From positions 1-64,000 of the forward strand of contig NZ_BLJI01000009.1 of the NCBI RefSeq assembly GCF_017312365.1: a DNA stretch of 64,000 bases, in the 5' to 3' direction. Under the pieces are notes generated by a model. That model saw only the letters and a list, made by a program, of their open reading frames with translations, searched no databases and was not told where the DNA came from. The translations under genes and the position numbers were made by a program. Origin of the DNA: Chroococcus sp. FPU101. GTDB taxonomy: Bacteria; Cyanobacteriota; Cyanobacteriia; Cyanobacteriales; Microcystaceae. Shown piece after piece: positions 1 through 8,874 of this stretch (position 1 is the stretch's first letter; the number at the start of each line of letters is the position of its first letter).

Positions 1-1
1 G

Positions 2-598
2 CTACAATTCGCAACTTGGTATAATGTGCCAATGGACATCATTCTCGTTCAAAGAAAAGGGAAAAAGTTGAGTGCTGATGCAGCTCAACCGATTTGGCTA
101 GCTTGTTTGATTGAAAAAATGCCATTACTCGAAAAAATTTGGCCGTTCTATCAACGACGCTTTGCCGTTGACCATTGGAATCGGTTTGCCAAACAAAGGC
201 TACACTGGACTCTGCCAAAACTCTCGACTCCTGAACAAAGCCAACGATGGAGTGATTTAATGCCTTTGTTAACTTGGTCGTGCCGCTCGCTGACTTTGAA
301 AGTCAGCGATACGGCGCACGACTGCCTTCCGCAGCAATTATGGCTGGCTCGTGAGATAGTAATTGATAACCCCCTACCTTGGCAAAAACCTCAGCACTCA
401 GAGCAGTTAACTCCTGGAAGGGTTGCTCAATCTTTTGTCGGAATTTTAGTGGCGATTGGTACACCAGCCTGTGAACCCAAACCCAGAGGAAAGTCTTCAG
501 GCTGGCCTAAAGGTCAGAAACGGCAGAAGAAAATCCGTTATCCTGTTGTCAAAAAACGCTATTCTCCCACAACTAAATCGAAAGAAACCGCCTCTTAA
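2..598 (+). CDS. Transposase, C-terminal part (cut by window edge)
   Basis: An open frame runs in from the left edge with no stop, so the gene begins outside the window; the GTG at 26 is only the first internal start. The visible 198 residues contain a segment of the type YQRRFAVDHWNRFAKQRLHW followed by WLAREIVI and a basic Gly/Lys/Arg-rich tail ending near YPVVKKRYSPTTKS. This layout matches the C-terminal end of a family of cyanobacterial DDE transposases related to IS4/IS701-type enzymes, where the E of the catalytic triad lies in the DLEHFFRF-like region; here that position reads DHWNRF. No terminal inverted repeat could be paired because the left end is missing. Whether the element is intact cannot be judged. 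Confidence 0.6.
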   Translation, partial: LQFATWYNVPMDIILVQRKGKKLSADAAQPIWLACLIEKMPLLEKIWPFYQRRFAVDHWNRFAKQRLHWTLPKLSTPEQSQRWSDLMPLLTWSCRSLTLKVSDTAHDCLPQQLWLAREIVIDNPLPWQKPQHSEQLTPGRVAQSFVGILVAIGTPACEPKPRGKSSGWPKGQKRQKKIRYPVVKKRYSPTTKSKETAS

Positions 599-1255
599 TC
601 CCTCATCATTCTTTTTTCTCTCTTTCTCAGCTTTTCCCCTTGTCTGAGTCACTTTTTGTGGCAAATTAGTCTAAACTCCAGATACAAGATGTTGATACAA
701 AAGATACAAGATGTTGATACAAAAATTCACCAGACTACGATGGCGAGAATGCTCGAGAAAGAGAAATATTTTTGAGTTTGTCGATGATTGTCCAGACAAT
801 AGAGCGTGTACGCGATTACAAGCTCTAAGACGAATATGATCGAGTCTGAGTGCATTCCACCTTGTTGTAGGCAGTGTAAGTGAGCGTATTTAAACAAATA
901 CTGTGGCAATCTAAGCAATTATGAATATAATAGTGAATTTCTGGGTTAATTTGATTCAAGTTAACTGATGAATCATGATTTTTTCCTTAATTGTTTGGAA
1001 TACAAGCAAAGTCTTTAACTTTGTATTTTTATCTTAGTTAACCCCTCACTTCTTCACTCCTGTCTTTTGCAGTAATTCAACATTTCAACTATTGATACTT
1101 TTAATTTCATCCTAATTTCATTTTTAGCTGTAACAATTTGTTATTAAAGTCTTCGTTACGATTTCTGAGCAAAAAATTATGGCTTTTCGCTTAACACACC
1201 AGTTAGCTAAACCTTTTAACATAAAGTTAGTTACTTAAAAAAGGAGTTCAAAGAT
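599..1255. other. Intergenic region upstream of copper genes
   Basis: A 657-base AT-rich stretch with no convincing gene. It contains a perfect 22-base tandem duplication at 681-724. A 63-codon open frame on the minus strand (727-918) has no recognisable domain and is probably chance or the worn remnant of a mobile element. The segment 1000-1240 should carry the promoter for the copper chaperone; I saw no clear operator there. Confidence 0.5.
681..724. repeat. 22-bp tandem duplication
   Basis: The 22-base unit starting GATACAAGATGTTGATACAA occurs twice, head to tail and without mismatch, at 681-702 and 703-724. It lies about 80 bases past the transposase stop codon, so it may mark the outer end of the mobile element or a slippage event. 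Confidence 0.85.
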
Positions 1256-1450
1256 ATGTCCCTTCAACTAACTGTACCTAATATGGCTTGTTCTGCTTGT
1301 GGAGATACTATCACTAAAGCGATTCAAAAAATTGATGCCAACGCAACAGTAAAAGCAGATCCAAAAACCAAATTAGTCAGTGTTGACACCTCAGCATCTC
1401 CTACCGAAATTAAACAAGCGATTCAAAATGCGGGCTATACCATTACATAA
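1256..1450 (+). CDS. atx1: Copper metallochaperone (Atx1/CopZ type)
   Basis: A 64-residue heavy-metal-associated (HMA) domain protein. The metal site is NMACSAC near residues 9-15 (MxCxxC), which binds Cu(I) through its two cysteines. The family has a ferredoxin-like beta-alpha-beta fold, and the length is that of a free chaperone. Its partner should be the P-type ATPase encoded 11 bases downstream, whose N-terminal HMA domain would receive the copper for thylakoid delivery to plastocyanin and cytochrome oxidase. A good ribosome binding site, AAGGAG at 1241-1246, fixes the ATG start. Co-transcription with the ATPase is very likely. The pairing of Atx1 with PacS is known from Synechocystis, although there the genes are not always adjacent. 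Confidence 0.88.
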   Translation: MSLQLTVPNMACSACGDTITKAIQKIDANATVKADPKTKLVSVDTSASPTEIKQAIQNAGYTIT

Positions 1451-1461
1451 AGGAGGCTAAA

Positions 1462-3723
1462 GTGGAAAATGCTACCCTCAAACTGCGTGGGATGAGTTGT
1501 GCTTCCTGTGCGAGTAATATCGAAAATGTTATTCGTTCTGTTGCGGGTGTTGAAAGGTGTTACGTTAATTTTGGAGCCGAACAAGCAACGGTTACTTATG
1601 ACTCTAATCAAACTAGCGTAGCAGATATTCAAAGTGCAGTGGATGAAGCGGGTTACTCTGCACAACCGATCCAAGATGATCGACTGGATATAGAAGATGA
1701 TAGCGAAAAACGGACACGACAAGCTGAAAATCGTGATCTAACCCGTAAAGTTTGGCTGAGTGGCATGATTAGTAGCATCCTCTTCATTGGTTCACTTTCT
1801 GCAATGACAGGTTTACCAATTCCTCTCATCCCAATGTGGCTACATCATCCATTGTTACAGCTTATCTTAACTGTACCTGTGCTGTTTTGGGCGGGTCGTT
1901 CTTTTTTTATTAATGCTTGGAAGTCTTTGAAACGTCGTACCGCAACGATGGATACTCTTGTTGCACTCGGTACTGGTGTAGCATTTTTATATTCACTTTT
2001 TCCGACTTTCTTTCCTCAATGGTTTATTACTCAAAATATCGAACCAGATGTCTATTTTGAGGCAGCATCAGTCATTATTACTCTCATCTTATTAGGAAAA
2101 CTCCTAGAAAATCGTGCTAGGGGACAAACGTCAGAAGCAATTCGTCAATTAATCGGTTTACAAGCAAAAACGGCTAGAATCATTCGCAATGGACAAGAAT
2201 ATGATGTACCGATCGCTGATGTTATTTTAAATGATCTGATCCTAGTTCGTCCAGGTGAAAAGATTCCTGTAGATGGGGAAATTGTTGAAGGTTCATCCAC
2301 CATTGATGAAGCGATGGTAACAGGTGAAAGTCTTCCAGTAAAAAAACAAGCAGGTGATGAGGTGATCGGTGCGACACTGAATAAAACGGGTAGTTTTAAA
2401 TTTCGAGCAACACGAATCGGAAAAAATACATTTTTAGCGCAAATTGTCAAGCTCGTCCAACAAGCCCAAAGATCAAAAGCACCCATTCAAAGATTAGCGG
2501 ATCAAGTAACAGGTTGGTTTGTCCCTGTTGTGATTACTATTGCTCTTGTGACGTTTATCTTTTGGTTTGTTTTCATGGGTAATTTAACAATCGCTTTAAT
2601 CACCACAGTCGATGTTTTAATTATTGCTTGTCCCTGTGCGTTGGGTTTGGCGACACCTACATCCATCATGGTAGGAACGGGAAAGGGTGCAGAGAATGGA
2701 ATCCTGATTAAAGGTGCAGAAAGTCTAGAATTAGCCCATAAAATCCAAACGATCGTATTTGATAAAACAGGCACGATTACCCAAGGTAAACCGACTGTGA
2801 CCGATTTTATTACACTTAAAGGTATAGCTAATCACAATGAGTTAAATCTTCTACGTCTAGCGGCTTCAGTCGAACACGATTCAGAACATCCTTTAGCAGA
2901 AGCGATCGTACAATATGCCCAATCCCAAGGCGTTGAGTTAGCGAATGTTCAGTCTTTTGAAGCGGTTACAGGAAGTGGTGTACAAGGATTTGTCCGAAAT
3001 AAATTAGTACAAATTGGCACACAGAGATGGTTTAAAGAATTAGGAATCAATACAAACGAATTACAACAGGATTGGGAACGTTTGGAATTTCTCGGTAAAA
3101 CGGTTGTCGGGATGGCTGTCGATGGACAAATTGAAGCCATTATGGGAATTGCCGACGCGGTTAAACCCTCCTCCGCTAGTGCCATTCGGAATTTACAACG
3201 GATGGGTTTCAAGGTGGTGATGCTGACAGGTGATAACTATCGAACTGCCGAAGCGATCGCATCATTAGTCGGTATTAGAAAGATTATCGCAGAAGTACGA
3301 CCCGATCAAAAAGCCGCACAAATCGAAAAACTACAGAAAAAAAGAAAGATCGTGGCAATGGTGGGAGATGGCATTAATGATGCACCAGCCTTAGCTCAAG
3401 CCGATGTCGGTATTGCGATTGGAACTGGAACCGATGTCGCTATTGCTGCTAGTGATCTTACTTTAATTTCAGGTGATCTACAAGGGATTGTGACAGCGAT
3501 TCAGTTATCTAAGGCTACAATCTCCAATATCCGACAAAATCTATTTTTTGCTTTTATTTATAATGTAATCGGTATTCCGATCGCTGCTGGTGTTCTAATT
3601 CCTTTTTTTGGATGGTCATTGAGTCCTATGATCGCAGGAACAGCAATGGCGTTTAGTTCTGTATCGGTTGTTACTAATGCTCTACGACTACGGAATTTTC
3701 GACCCAAAATTATCTTGAATTGA
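1462..3723 (+). CDS. pacS: Copper-transporting P1B-type ATPase PacS
   Basis: A 753-residue P1B ATPase that moves Cu(I) across a membrane using ATP. The order is N-terminal HMA domain with GMSCASC at residues 10-16, transmembrane helices from about residue 90, actuator motif TGES, the ion-site motif CPC at 390-392, the phosphorylated Asp in DKTGT at 434, the SEHPLA nucleotide motif, TGDN at 589 and GDGIND at 635-640. All catalytic motifs are intact. The sequence after the HMA domain (VNFGAEQA) and the region [11 protein letters not shown] resemble PacS, the thylakoid enzyme, more than CtaA. The start is GTG with AGGAGG at 1451-1456. It sits directly behind the chaperone gene, so the two form a copper delivery operon. 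CtaA remains the alternative. Confidence 0.9.
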   Translation: MENATLKLRGMSCASCASNIENVIRSVAGVERCYVNFGAEQATVTYDSNQTSVADIQSAVDEAGYSAQPIQDDRLDIEDDSEKRTRQAENRDLTRKVWLSGMISSILFIGSLSAMTGLPIPLIPMWLHHPLLQLILTVPVLFWAGRSFFINAWKSLKRRTATMDTLVALGTGVAFLYSLFPTFFPQWFITQNIEPDVYFEAASVIITLILLGKLLENRARGQTSEAIRQLIGLQAKTARIIRNGQEYDVPIADVILNDLILVRPGEKIPVDGEIVEGSSTIDEAMVTGESLPVKKQAGDEVIGATLNKTGSFKFRATRIGKNTFLAQIVKLVQQAQRSKAPIQRLADQVTGWFVPVVITIALVTFIFWFVFMGNLTIALITTVDVLIIACPCALGLATPTSIMVGTGKGAENGILIKGAESLELAHKIQTIVFDKTGTITQGKPTVTDFITLKGIANHNELNLLRLAASVEHDSEHPLAEAIVQYAQSQGVELANVQSFEAVTGSGVQGFVRNKLVQIGTQRWFKELGINTNELQQDWERLEFLGKTVVGMAVDGQIEAIMGIADAVKPSSASAIRNLQRMGFKVVMLTGDNYRTAEAIASLVGIRKIIAEVRPDQKAAQIEKLQKKRKIVAMVGDGINDAPALAQADVGIAIGTGTDVAIAASDLTLISGDLQGIVTAIQLSKATISNIRQNLFFAFIYNVIGIPIAAGVLIPFFGWSLSPMIAGTAMAFSSVSVVTNALRLRNFRPKIILN

Positions 3724-3781
3724 TTCTTTACCTCACCCCGCCTTCGGCACCCCTCAACTAATAAAATTAATTCCACTTATC

Positions 3782-3799
3782 CCCCTCCTTCAGGAGGGG
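3782..3799. terminator. GC-rich hairpin between convergent genes
   Basis: CCCCTCCT at 3782-3789 pairs with AGGAGGGG at 3792-3799 in otherwise AT-rich DNA. It lies between the 3' ends of the ATPase and the clp operon and is followed by further GGGGAGG runs up to about 3830. It may end transcription from either side, but there is no T-run, and it looks like a dispersed cyanobacterial repeat rather than a standard terminator. Confidence 0.45.
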
Positions 3800-3847
3800 C
3801 TAGGGGAGGTGGAGAGGGGGAGAGGAGAGGTCATCACCCCTATTGAT

Positions 3848-4444
3848 TTAGATTGCGCTTTCGATCACCTTATCAATCAAACCGTATGCCACTGCTTCAT
3901 CTGCAGACATGAAATAATCACGATCGGTATCTTTTTCGATCTTCGATAAAGGTTGTCCAGTGTGTTTGGCTAACAATTCATTTAATTCACTACGCACCCG
4001 TAGTATTTGTTTAGCCTCAATTTCGATATCAGTAGCTTGACGACGACCTGTCCCGCCGAGGGGTTGGTGAATCATAATACGACTATGGGGTAACGCCAGA
4101 CGTTTTCCTTTAGTCCCTGCGGCAAGGAGAAAAGAACCCATCGAAGCGGCTAAACCAACACAGATCGTAATCACTTCACACTTGATATACTGCATCGTGT
4201 CATAGATCGCCATTCCAGCAGTGACTGAACCCCCAGGAGAGTTGATATAAAGATAAATGGGTTTGTTAGGATCGTCAGAATTGAGGAATAACATATAAGC
4301 AACGATCGCATTAGCAATACCATCATCGACTTCTTCAGTTAAAAAGATAATCCGTTCCCTAAATAGACGATCTTCAAGGTCGATCCACTGTTCATAGGAA
4401 CCACCAGGCAGACGATAAGGAACTTTTGGAACACCGATAGGCAT
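3848..4444 (-). CDS. clpP: ClpP protease subunit, catalytically complete
   Basis: A 198-residue proteolytic subunit of the ATP-dependent Clp protease. The Ser-His-Asp triad is visible: Ser101 in AASMGS, His126 in MIHQP and Asp172 in KDTDRDYF. The PGGSVTAG loop that forms the oxyanion hole is also present. It is the last gene of a minus-strand operon behind two related subunits that lack the Ser and His, 24 bases after the second. In cyanobacteria ClpP3 and ClpR form a mixed core that works with the ClpC chaperone and is essential in Synechococcus elongatus. By this context the gene is probably clpP3, although the number is inferred from position and not proved. Confidence 0.9.
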   Translation of the reverse strand: MPIGVPKVPYRLPGGSYEQWIDLEDRLFRERIIFLTEEVDDGIANAIVAYMLFLNSDDPNKPIYLYINSPGGSVTAGMAIYDTMQYIKCEVITICVGLAASMGSFLLAAGTKGKRLALPHSRIMIHQPLGGTGRRQATDIEIEAKQILRVRSELNELLAKHTGQPLSKIEKDTDRDYFMSADEAVAYGLIDKVIESAI

Positions 4445-4468
4445 AGTTTTTTCCCTTGTGGTAGACGT

Positions 4469-5113
4469 TTACAGTTTGGTTGTTTCTAAAACGCGATCAA
4501 TTATTCCGTATTCTTGGGCTTGAGATGGGGTTAAATAGAACGTACGATCAGAATCTTTTTTAATCCGTTCGACGCTTTGCCCCGTTTCTTTGGCCAAAAT
4601 CTCTAAAATCGTGGCACGTTTATCAATTACTTCTTCTGCATTAACTTGGATATCACTCGCTTGTCCTTGGGTGCCTGTTTTCGCTGAGGTTAGGACGATT
4701 TCGGCGTGAGGTAAACTAACTCGTTTGCCTTTGCTTCCTGCGGCGAGTAGCAATGCTGCCATTCCCACCGCTTGCCCTAAGCAAATGGTTGTCACCTCAG
4801 ATTTAATGTGTTGCATAGTGTCGTAGATAGCTAAACCTGCGATCACTGAAACCATTCCCGCACTAATATCGCCCATCCCTAGATCAAGAGGATCACCAAT
4901 GGAATTGATATACAAATTAATTGGCTTACGATTATCTTCCGATTCGAGGTAGAGTAACGCCGAAATAACAGAATTAGCCACACCATCGCTTAACGGTTGA
5001 TTAAGAAAAATAATCCGTTCTTGGCTTAAACGAGTATAAATACTTACCCACTGCCAATAAGGACTTCCAGGAATGTTATAAGGAACACGGCGGATATCAT
5101 TGGTAATCAACAT
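4469..5113 (-). CDS. ClpP-like subunit lacking catalytic Ser and His (ClpR type)
   Basis: A 214-residue ClpP-fold protein. Aligned with the active paralogue next door, the catalytic Ser is Gly (CLGQAVGMAALLL in place of [13 protein letters not shown]) and the catalytic His is Thr (EIVLTSA in place of RIMIHQP). The Asp region KDSDRTFY is kept. It should therefore be structural and not proteolytic. An insertion around residues 75-90 (PLDLGMGDISAG) replaces the PGGSVTAG oxyanion loop. It lies 12 bases after clpR and 24 bases before clpP. Many cyanobacteria have only a clpR-clpP3 pair here, so this middle gene is either an extra ClpR or a diverged copy. A function within the ClpP/R ring is inferred. 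Confidence 0.82.
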   Translation of the reverse strand: MLITNDIRRVPYNIPGSPYWQWVSIYTRLSQERIIFLNQPLSDGVANSVISALLYLESEDNRKPINLYINSIGDPLDLGMGDISAGMVSVIAGLAIYDTMQHIKSEVTTICLGQAVGMAALLLAAGSKGKRVSLPHAEIVLTSAKTGTQGQASDIQVNAEEVIDKRATILEILAKETGQSVERIKKDSDRTFYLTPSQAQEYGIIDRVLETTKL

Positions 5114-5125
5114 AAAAGCCTCAAC

Positions 5126-5812
5126 TTAGACCAAAGCAGGAATCGGTTTAGGCAGATCTTTAACGCTTTCTAAGACTCGATCAATTAACCCGTATTCTTT
5201 AGCTTGTGGTGGAGTTAGATAAAACATCCGATCAGTATCTTTAGCAATTTTTTCGGGGGGTTGTCCCGTATTTTTGGAAAGAATATCTAGCATCGATGTT
5301 TTATTCGCTAGAACTTCTTTAGCGCGAATTTGAATATCGGTAGCTTGGCCTCTAGCACCTGTTCGGGGTTGGTTGAGAACGATCGTCGCATGGGGTAAAC
5401 TAGCTCTAAAGCCTTTTGTCCCTGCTGAAAGAATCATCGCGGCAGTTCCCATCGCTTGACCTAAACAGATCGTATGAACAGGCGGTTTAATATAATTAAT
5501 CGTATCGCAGATAGCAAAAGCTTCAGTTTCAAAGCCGATCGCATCTCCTGTATACCACGATGTCCCTGTAGAGTTGATATAGAAATAAATCGGTTTTTCA
5601 GGATCATCGAACTGTAGATACAATAACTCAGCAATAATCAGTTTAGTGACATCTACACCGATTTGACGCTTATACTGATCATCACTAAAAAGGGGCGTTC
5701 CTAAGTAGACAATCCGTTCCTTAAGGAGTAAGGAAGGTAAGTCTGGCGGTGGTGTACGGTAAGCTGCGTCCCCATAATATGCAGTTTGTACTGCTTTGAT
5801 TGGTGATTCCAT
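5126..5812 (-). CDS. clpR: ClpR, inactive Clp protease subunit
   Basis: A 228-residue ClpP homologue without a working active site: the Ser position reads Gly in CLGQAMGTAAMI and the His position reads Asn in ATIVLNQP. The N-terminus MESPIKAVQTAYYGDAAYRT and the segment YFYINSTGTSWYTGDAIG are characteristic of cyanobacterial ClpR, the Synechocystis Slr0164 type. Known ClpR subunits mix with ClpP3 in the heptameric rings. It is the first gene of a three-gene minus-strand operon, so its promoter should lie in 5813-6100, shared divergently with psbU. The ATG start leaves a normal N-terminus. Confidence 0.88.
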   Translation of the reverse strand: MESPIKAVQTAYYGDAAYRTPPPDLPSLLLKERIVYLGTPLFSDDQYKRQIGVDVTKLIIAELLYLQFDDPEKPIYFYINSTGTSWYTGDAIGFETEAFAICDTINYIKPPVHTICLGQAMGTAAMILSAGTKGFRASLPHATIVLNQPRTGARGQATDIQIRAKEVLANKTSMLDILSKNTGQPPEKIAKDTDRMFYLTPPQAKEYGLIDRVLESVKDLPKPIPALV

Positions 5813-6175
5813 CTTAGTGTGTCTACTTATTCTTCAGTTGTCTTGAATTTGATTCTAACTTACTTCTGTAAGGGTTTTTCCAATCCTAAAGGTGGGCATT
5901 ACCCCCCATAACTTTAAAACGACTCAAACCCTATCCAAAATTTACAGTCAAATCGCTCAAGCTAAGATATGATGTAATATGCAGCCTATCTGTTGAAGCT
6001 AATTTTAGAAAAATGCTTGCGTCTAATCAATCAGACGGAAGAAAATTTTTTTAAGATTCGAGCGATAAAAATACATTTGGCATGATATAACATTTTTTAA
6101 TCCGATCTGTTGTCGCGTAATTTATAACTCACGCAAGTGCTGTTGCATGGTTCTGTCAGGAGGAATCAACCCAAA
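5813..6175. other. Divergent promoter region between clpR and psbU
   Basis: About 360 AT-rich bases that must hold the promoters for the clp operon (minus) and psbU (plus). No operator with a known consensus could be read. TATGATGTAATATG near 5967-5980 and CATGATATAACAT near 6080 are candidate -10 regions, with no clear -35 partner. Confidence 0.4.
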
Positions 6176-6553
6176 ATGAAAAATCTATTTCGTGTTTGTG
6201 CTATTCTGCTAGTTTTGATCAGTGGACTATGGTTTAGTTCTCCCGCTAATGCGGTAATCTCCAGCCGTACTAATGAGGCTGATGCTAAACTCTCTACCGA
6301 ATATGGTCAAAAAATTGACTTAAATAATAGTCATATTCGTGAATTTCGTGAACTACGTGGCTTTTATCCTACATTAGCAGGTGTCATCATTAAAAACGCA
6401 CCTTATGATAATGTCGATGATGTTCTAAAAATTGCTGGATTAACCGAAACCCAAAAAGAACGTTTACAAGCTAACCTTGATAAATTCACCGTGACCGAAC
6501 CTTCTAAAGAATTAATCGAAGGTGACGATCGGATTAATCCAGGTGTTTACTAA
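6176..6553 (+). CDS. psbU: Photosystem II extrinsic 12 kDa protein PsbU
   Basis: A 125-residue lumenal subunit that caps the oxygen-evolving complex beside PsbO and PsbV. I place the start at ATG 6176, behind CAGGAGG at 6158-6164, rather than the GTG at 6137, because this gives a standard signal peptide (KNLFRVCAILLVLISGLWF) ending at SPANA. The mature part has the two helix-hairpin-helix elements of PsbU, IDLNNSHIREFRELRGFYP and VDDVLKIAGLTETQKERL, and the family tail GDDRINPGVY. A strong hairpin terminator follows directly, so the gene is probably a single transcript. Nothing suggests loss of function. Confidence 0.95.
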   Translation: MKNLFRVCAILLVLISGLWFSSPANAVISSRTNEADAKLSTEYGQKIDLNNSHIREFRELRGFYPTLAGVIIKNAPYDNVDDVLKIAGLTETQKERLQANLDKFTVTEPSKELIEGDDRINPGVY

Positions 6554-6573
6554 ATCGATATTCTAAAAAAAAT

Positions 6574-6610
6574 AACCCATCTCTATTTATTTAGAAATGG
6601 GTTGTTTTTT
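6574..6610. terminator. Bidirectional terminator between psbU and htrA
   Basis: AACCCAT at 6574-6580 pairs with ATGGGTT at 6597-6603. The stem is followed by GTTTTTT on the plus strand and preceded by an A-run that gives a T-run on the minus strand. It can stop both convergent transcripts. Confidence 0.8.
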
Positions 6611-6627
6611 AACCGTTAATAAAAAGA

Positions 6628-7830
6628 TTATTGATTTTGTGCTTGGGATAAGGTACCAACTGGAATATCTAAATTAACTGTTCTGCCTTGTCGATCTAAC
6701 TGTAAAGAAAGACGTTGACCAATAGGTGTTTGCTCAACCAAATCCTGAACTTTACTCGGTTGTACAACTGCTTCACCATTAATATTAGTAATCACATCTC
6801 CCGCTTTAATTCCACCATTATCCGCAGGGGAATTCGGCATCACTCTGACAATCAACACGCCTTCATTTTTGTTGACCGTGAATTGTTGTTGACTGGCTTG
6901 TAATTGCTCTTTAAGTTCTGGGGTTAATTGTACCATTTGTACACCCAAATAAGGATGATCAACCTTGCCATTAGCAATCAGTTGTTCGGCAATAGTTTGA
7001 GCTTTAGAAATCGGAATCGCAAAACCTAAACCTTGAGCATTCCGAATAATCGCTGTATTAATGCCAACGACTTCACCTCTTTCATTGAGTAAAGGCCCAC
7101 CCGAATTACCAGGGTTAATTGCCGCGTCGGTTTGAATAAAATCAACCCGTCTATCAGCGACTCCAATTTGTGAACCACTTCGTCCTGTTGCACTGATAAT
7201 TCCAGTAGTGACGGTATTATCTAATCCTAATGGGTTACCAATTGCGATCGCCCATTCACCCACTTCTAAATTATCAGAATTACCCAATTTAGCAACAGGT
7301 AAGTTATTTGCTTCGATTTTAACGACTGCAACATCAGTTAAGGGGTCAGTTCCTAATACTCTTCCTTGATAGGTGCGACCATCTTTGAGAATAACAGAAA
7401 CTTTATCTGCTCCGTCAATGACATGAGCATTGGTTAAAATCTTACCATCGGTACTAATAATAAAACCTGAACCCGTCCCGCGCTGTACCTCTTTATCTGG
7501 AAAAGCAGGCATTTGAGAACCAAAAAAGCGACGGAAAAAAGGATCATTAAACATCTCTGGTTGCTTGACAGAAACGGTTCGAGATGCGTTAATCTGAACT
7601 ACAGCAGGCCCAACTTCTTTGACGACTTGGGTCACAAAATTGGTCGGTACTGCGATCGAGGTTTGGGGTTGAGTCGAGGGATTTTTTTGAGTTTGAGCAA
7701 TCGCCGCAGGATTTACTATCTGCGGATTATTTAAAATATATGATCCGCCAATCCCCACACCTGCGCCCGTTAGCAACAATGCACCATAACCTATTACTTT
7801 ATTTAAAGGGGAAGCCACAGTTTTAGTCAT
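6628..7830 (-). CDS. HtrA/Deg-family serine protease with PDZ domain
   Basis: A periplasmic or lumenal Deg protease of 400 residues, of the HhoA/HhoB/HtrA group. The order is N-terminal membrane anchor (VIGYGALLLTGAGVGIGGSY), trypsin-like domain, and one PDZ domain from about residue 280 (YLGVQMVQL, MPNSPADNGGIKAGDVI). The triad is His136 in TNAHV, Asp166 in DPLTDVAVV and Ser243 in GNSGGP. The frame extends upstream to a TTG at 7869, but I prefer ATG 7830 because no ribosome site precedes the TTG. The single PDZ domain and the length fit the three cyanobacterial paralogues, and I cannot tell which one this is. Role: degradation or refolding of damaged exported proteins under light or heat stress. 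Confidence 0.88.
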   Translation of the reverse strand: MTKTVASPLNKVIGYGALLLTGAGVGIGGSYILNNPQIVNPAAIAQTQKNPSTQPQTSIAVPTNFVTQVVKEVGPAVVQINASRTVSVKQPEMFNDPFFRRFFGSQMPAFPDKEVQRGTGSGFIISTDGKILTNAHVIDGADKVSVILKDGRTYQGRVLGTDPLTDVAVVKIEANNLPVAKLGNSDNLEVGEWAIAIGNPLGLDNTVTTGIISATGRSGSQIGVADRRVDFIQTDAAINPGNSGGPLLNERGEVVGINTAIIRNAQGLGFAIPISKAQTIAEQLIANGKVDHPYLGVQMVQLTPELKEQLQASQQQFTVNKNEGVLIVRVMPNSPADNGGIKAGDVITNINGEAVVQPSKVQDLVEQTPIGQRLSLQLDRQGRTVNLDIPVGTLSQAQNQ

Positions 7831-8390
7831 CTCTAGTCGATTATTTCTATTTTTTTCTATTTTAAACAATAATGAAAGTCAGCCAATCGGTGTAAGGAGC
7901 GTTCGGGAAAACGGCATTCGGCTGACACTTTCTAATATAGGCAACAGATGTGGCGTTTCAATGTCAATCGTATGAAATTTTGATTGCACGAAGATTTTGG
8001 CTTAGTTCAAAGTCTTTTAAACGTTTAGACTGCAACGCCTCTAGGTTAGATAAACATCAATACATTGGATTGAAATTAGGCTTTTTTAGCCGACAAAAGA
8101 CCTCATAATTAAAAGCTTGTCTTTTTGGCACGCTCAGACTCAATATTGTATCCTAACTGCTTTAAGATATTTATTAAAAAAATATTAAATTTTATAATTA
8201 AAAACTTTTTTATAGATTGGTTGTCTTTTGAGGAAGATGTTATATTATCTAAAAAAAGAAACTGAAAACTAATCTGTGTGTTTACTGAAAAAATTCGCAA
8301 ACTTTTCCGAGCAATGGCTTGACCGACAGGATATAATCGGAAATAGTTTAAAAATTTAATTTAAAAATATAAAATTTAGTTAATCAACTT
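7831..8390. other. Intergenic region between htrA and the toxin-antitoxin pair
   Basis: About 560 very AT-rich bases. A 63-codon minus frame at 8109-8300 is low-complexity (Ile, Phe, Lys, Asn rich) and is not convincing. The 5' end of htrA and the promoter of the antitoxin gene must lie here. Nothing else was identified. Confidence 0.4.
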
Positions 8391-8579
8391 ATGAATAGTA
8401 TTAAACAAAAAATTGAATCGATATTACATCAGTTGCCCGACGATTGTTCCGTAGAAGATATTCAATATCATTTGTATGTATTAGAAAAAGTGCGTCAAAG
8501 CTTAAATCTCACAGGAATTGAGAACACATTAAAGCAGGAGGATGTTGAGGGGATTCTCAGTAAATGGCTTATCGAGTAA
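8391..8579 (+). CDS. Putative antitoxin of a type II pair
   Basis: A 62-residue acidic protein with predicted helices. The sequence LPDDCSVEDIQYHLYVLEKV is typical of small cyanobacterial antitoxins that precede a RelE/ParE toxin. It overlaps the toxin gene by 16 bases (8564-8579), which is the usual sign of translational coupling and keeps antitoxin in excess. Known family members bind and neutralise the toxin and repress their own promoter. No DNA-binding motif is obvious here beyond the short helical segments. The function rests mainly on gene order. Confidence 0.72.
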   Translation: MNSIKQKIESILHQLPDDCSVEDIQYHLYVLEKVRQSLNLTGIENTLKQEDVEGILSKWLIE

Positions 8580-8857
8580 TTTGGTCATCAAAAGCAGTTG
8601 AAGACGTTGATGCAATTGCGACTTATATCGCCCGTGATTCCCCTTCCTATGCGGCTGCGGTGGTTCGTCGGATCTTAGACACCACCCGCCAACTTCAAGA
8701 AGAACCCATGACAGGTAAAATTCCACCCGAATTTACTACAGAAACGATTCGAGAAAAAAATGCTTACACCTATCGAATTATTTATCAGGTGAAAGATGAT
8801 TTAGTATTTGTCGCTGCGATCGTTCATACTAAAGCTTTAATTGTCATGGAAGTATAA
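8564..8857 (+). CDS. ParE/RelE-superfamily toxin
   Basis: A 97-residue protein with the ParE/RelE fold signature: an N-terminal strand (YRVIWSSKAVEDVDAIATYI), two helices, and a C-terminal sheet with REKNAYTYRIIYQV and FVAAIVHTKA. RelE toxins cut mRNA on the ribosome while ParE toxins poison gyrase. The present sequence looks more ParE-like (AVEDVDAIATYIARDSP), but the target cannot be decided from sequence. Its start lies inside the antitoxin gene. The reading frame is complete, so the module may be functional. Confidence 0.82.
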   Translation: MAYRVIWSSKAVEDVDAIATYIARDSPSYAAAVVRRILDTTRQLQEEPMTGKIPPEFTTETIREKNAYTYRIIYQVKDDLVFVAAIVHTKALIVMEV

Positions 8858-8874
8858 AATAGTATTTATTTAAG

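Noticed and set aside
727-918. 63-codon minus-strand frame
   Set aside because: No ribosome site, no family resemblance, and a composition that fits chance or a worn mobile element.
8109-8300. 63-codon minus-strand frame
   Set aside because: Low-complexity Ile/Phe/Lys/Asn sequence in very AT-rich DNA, with no sign of codon structure.
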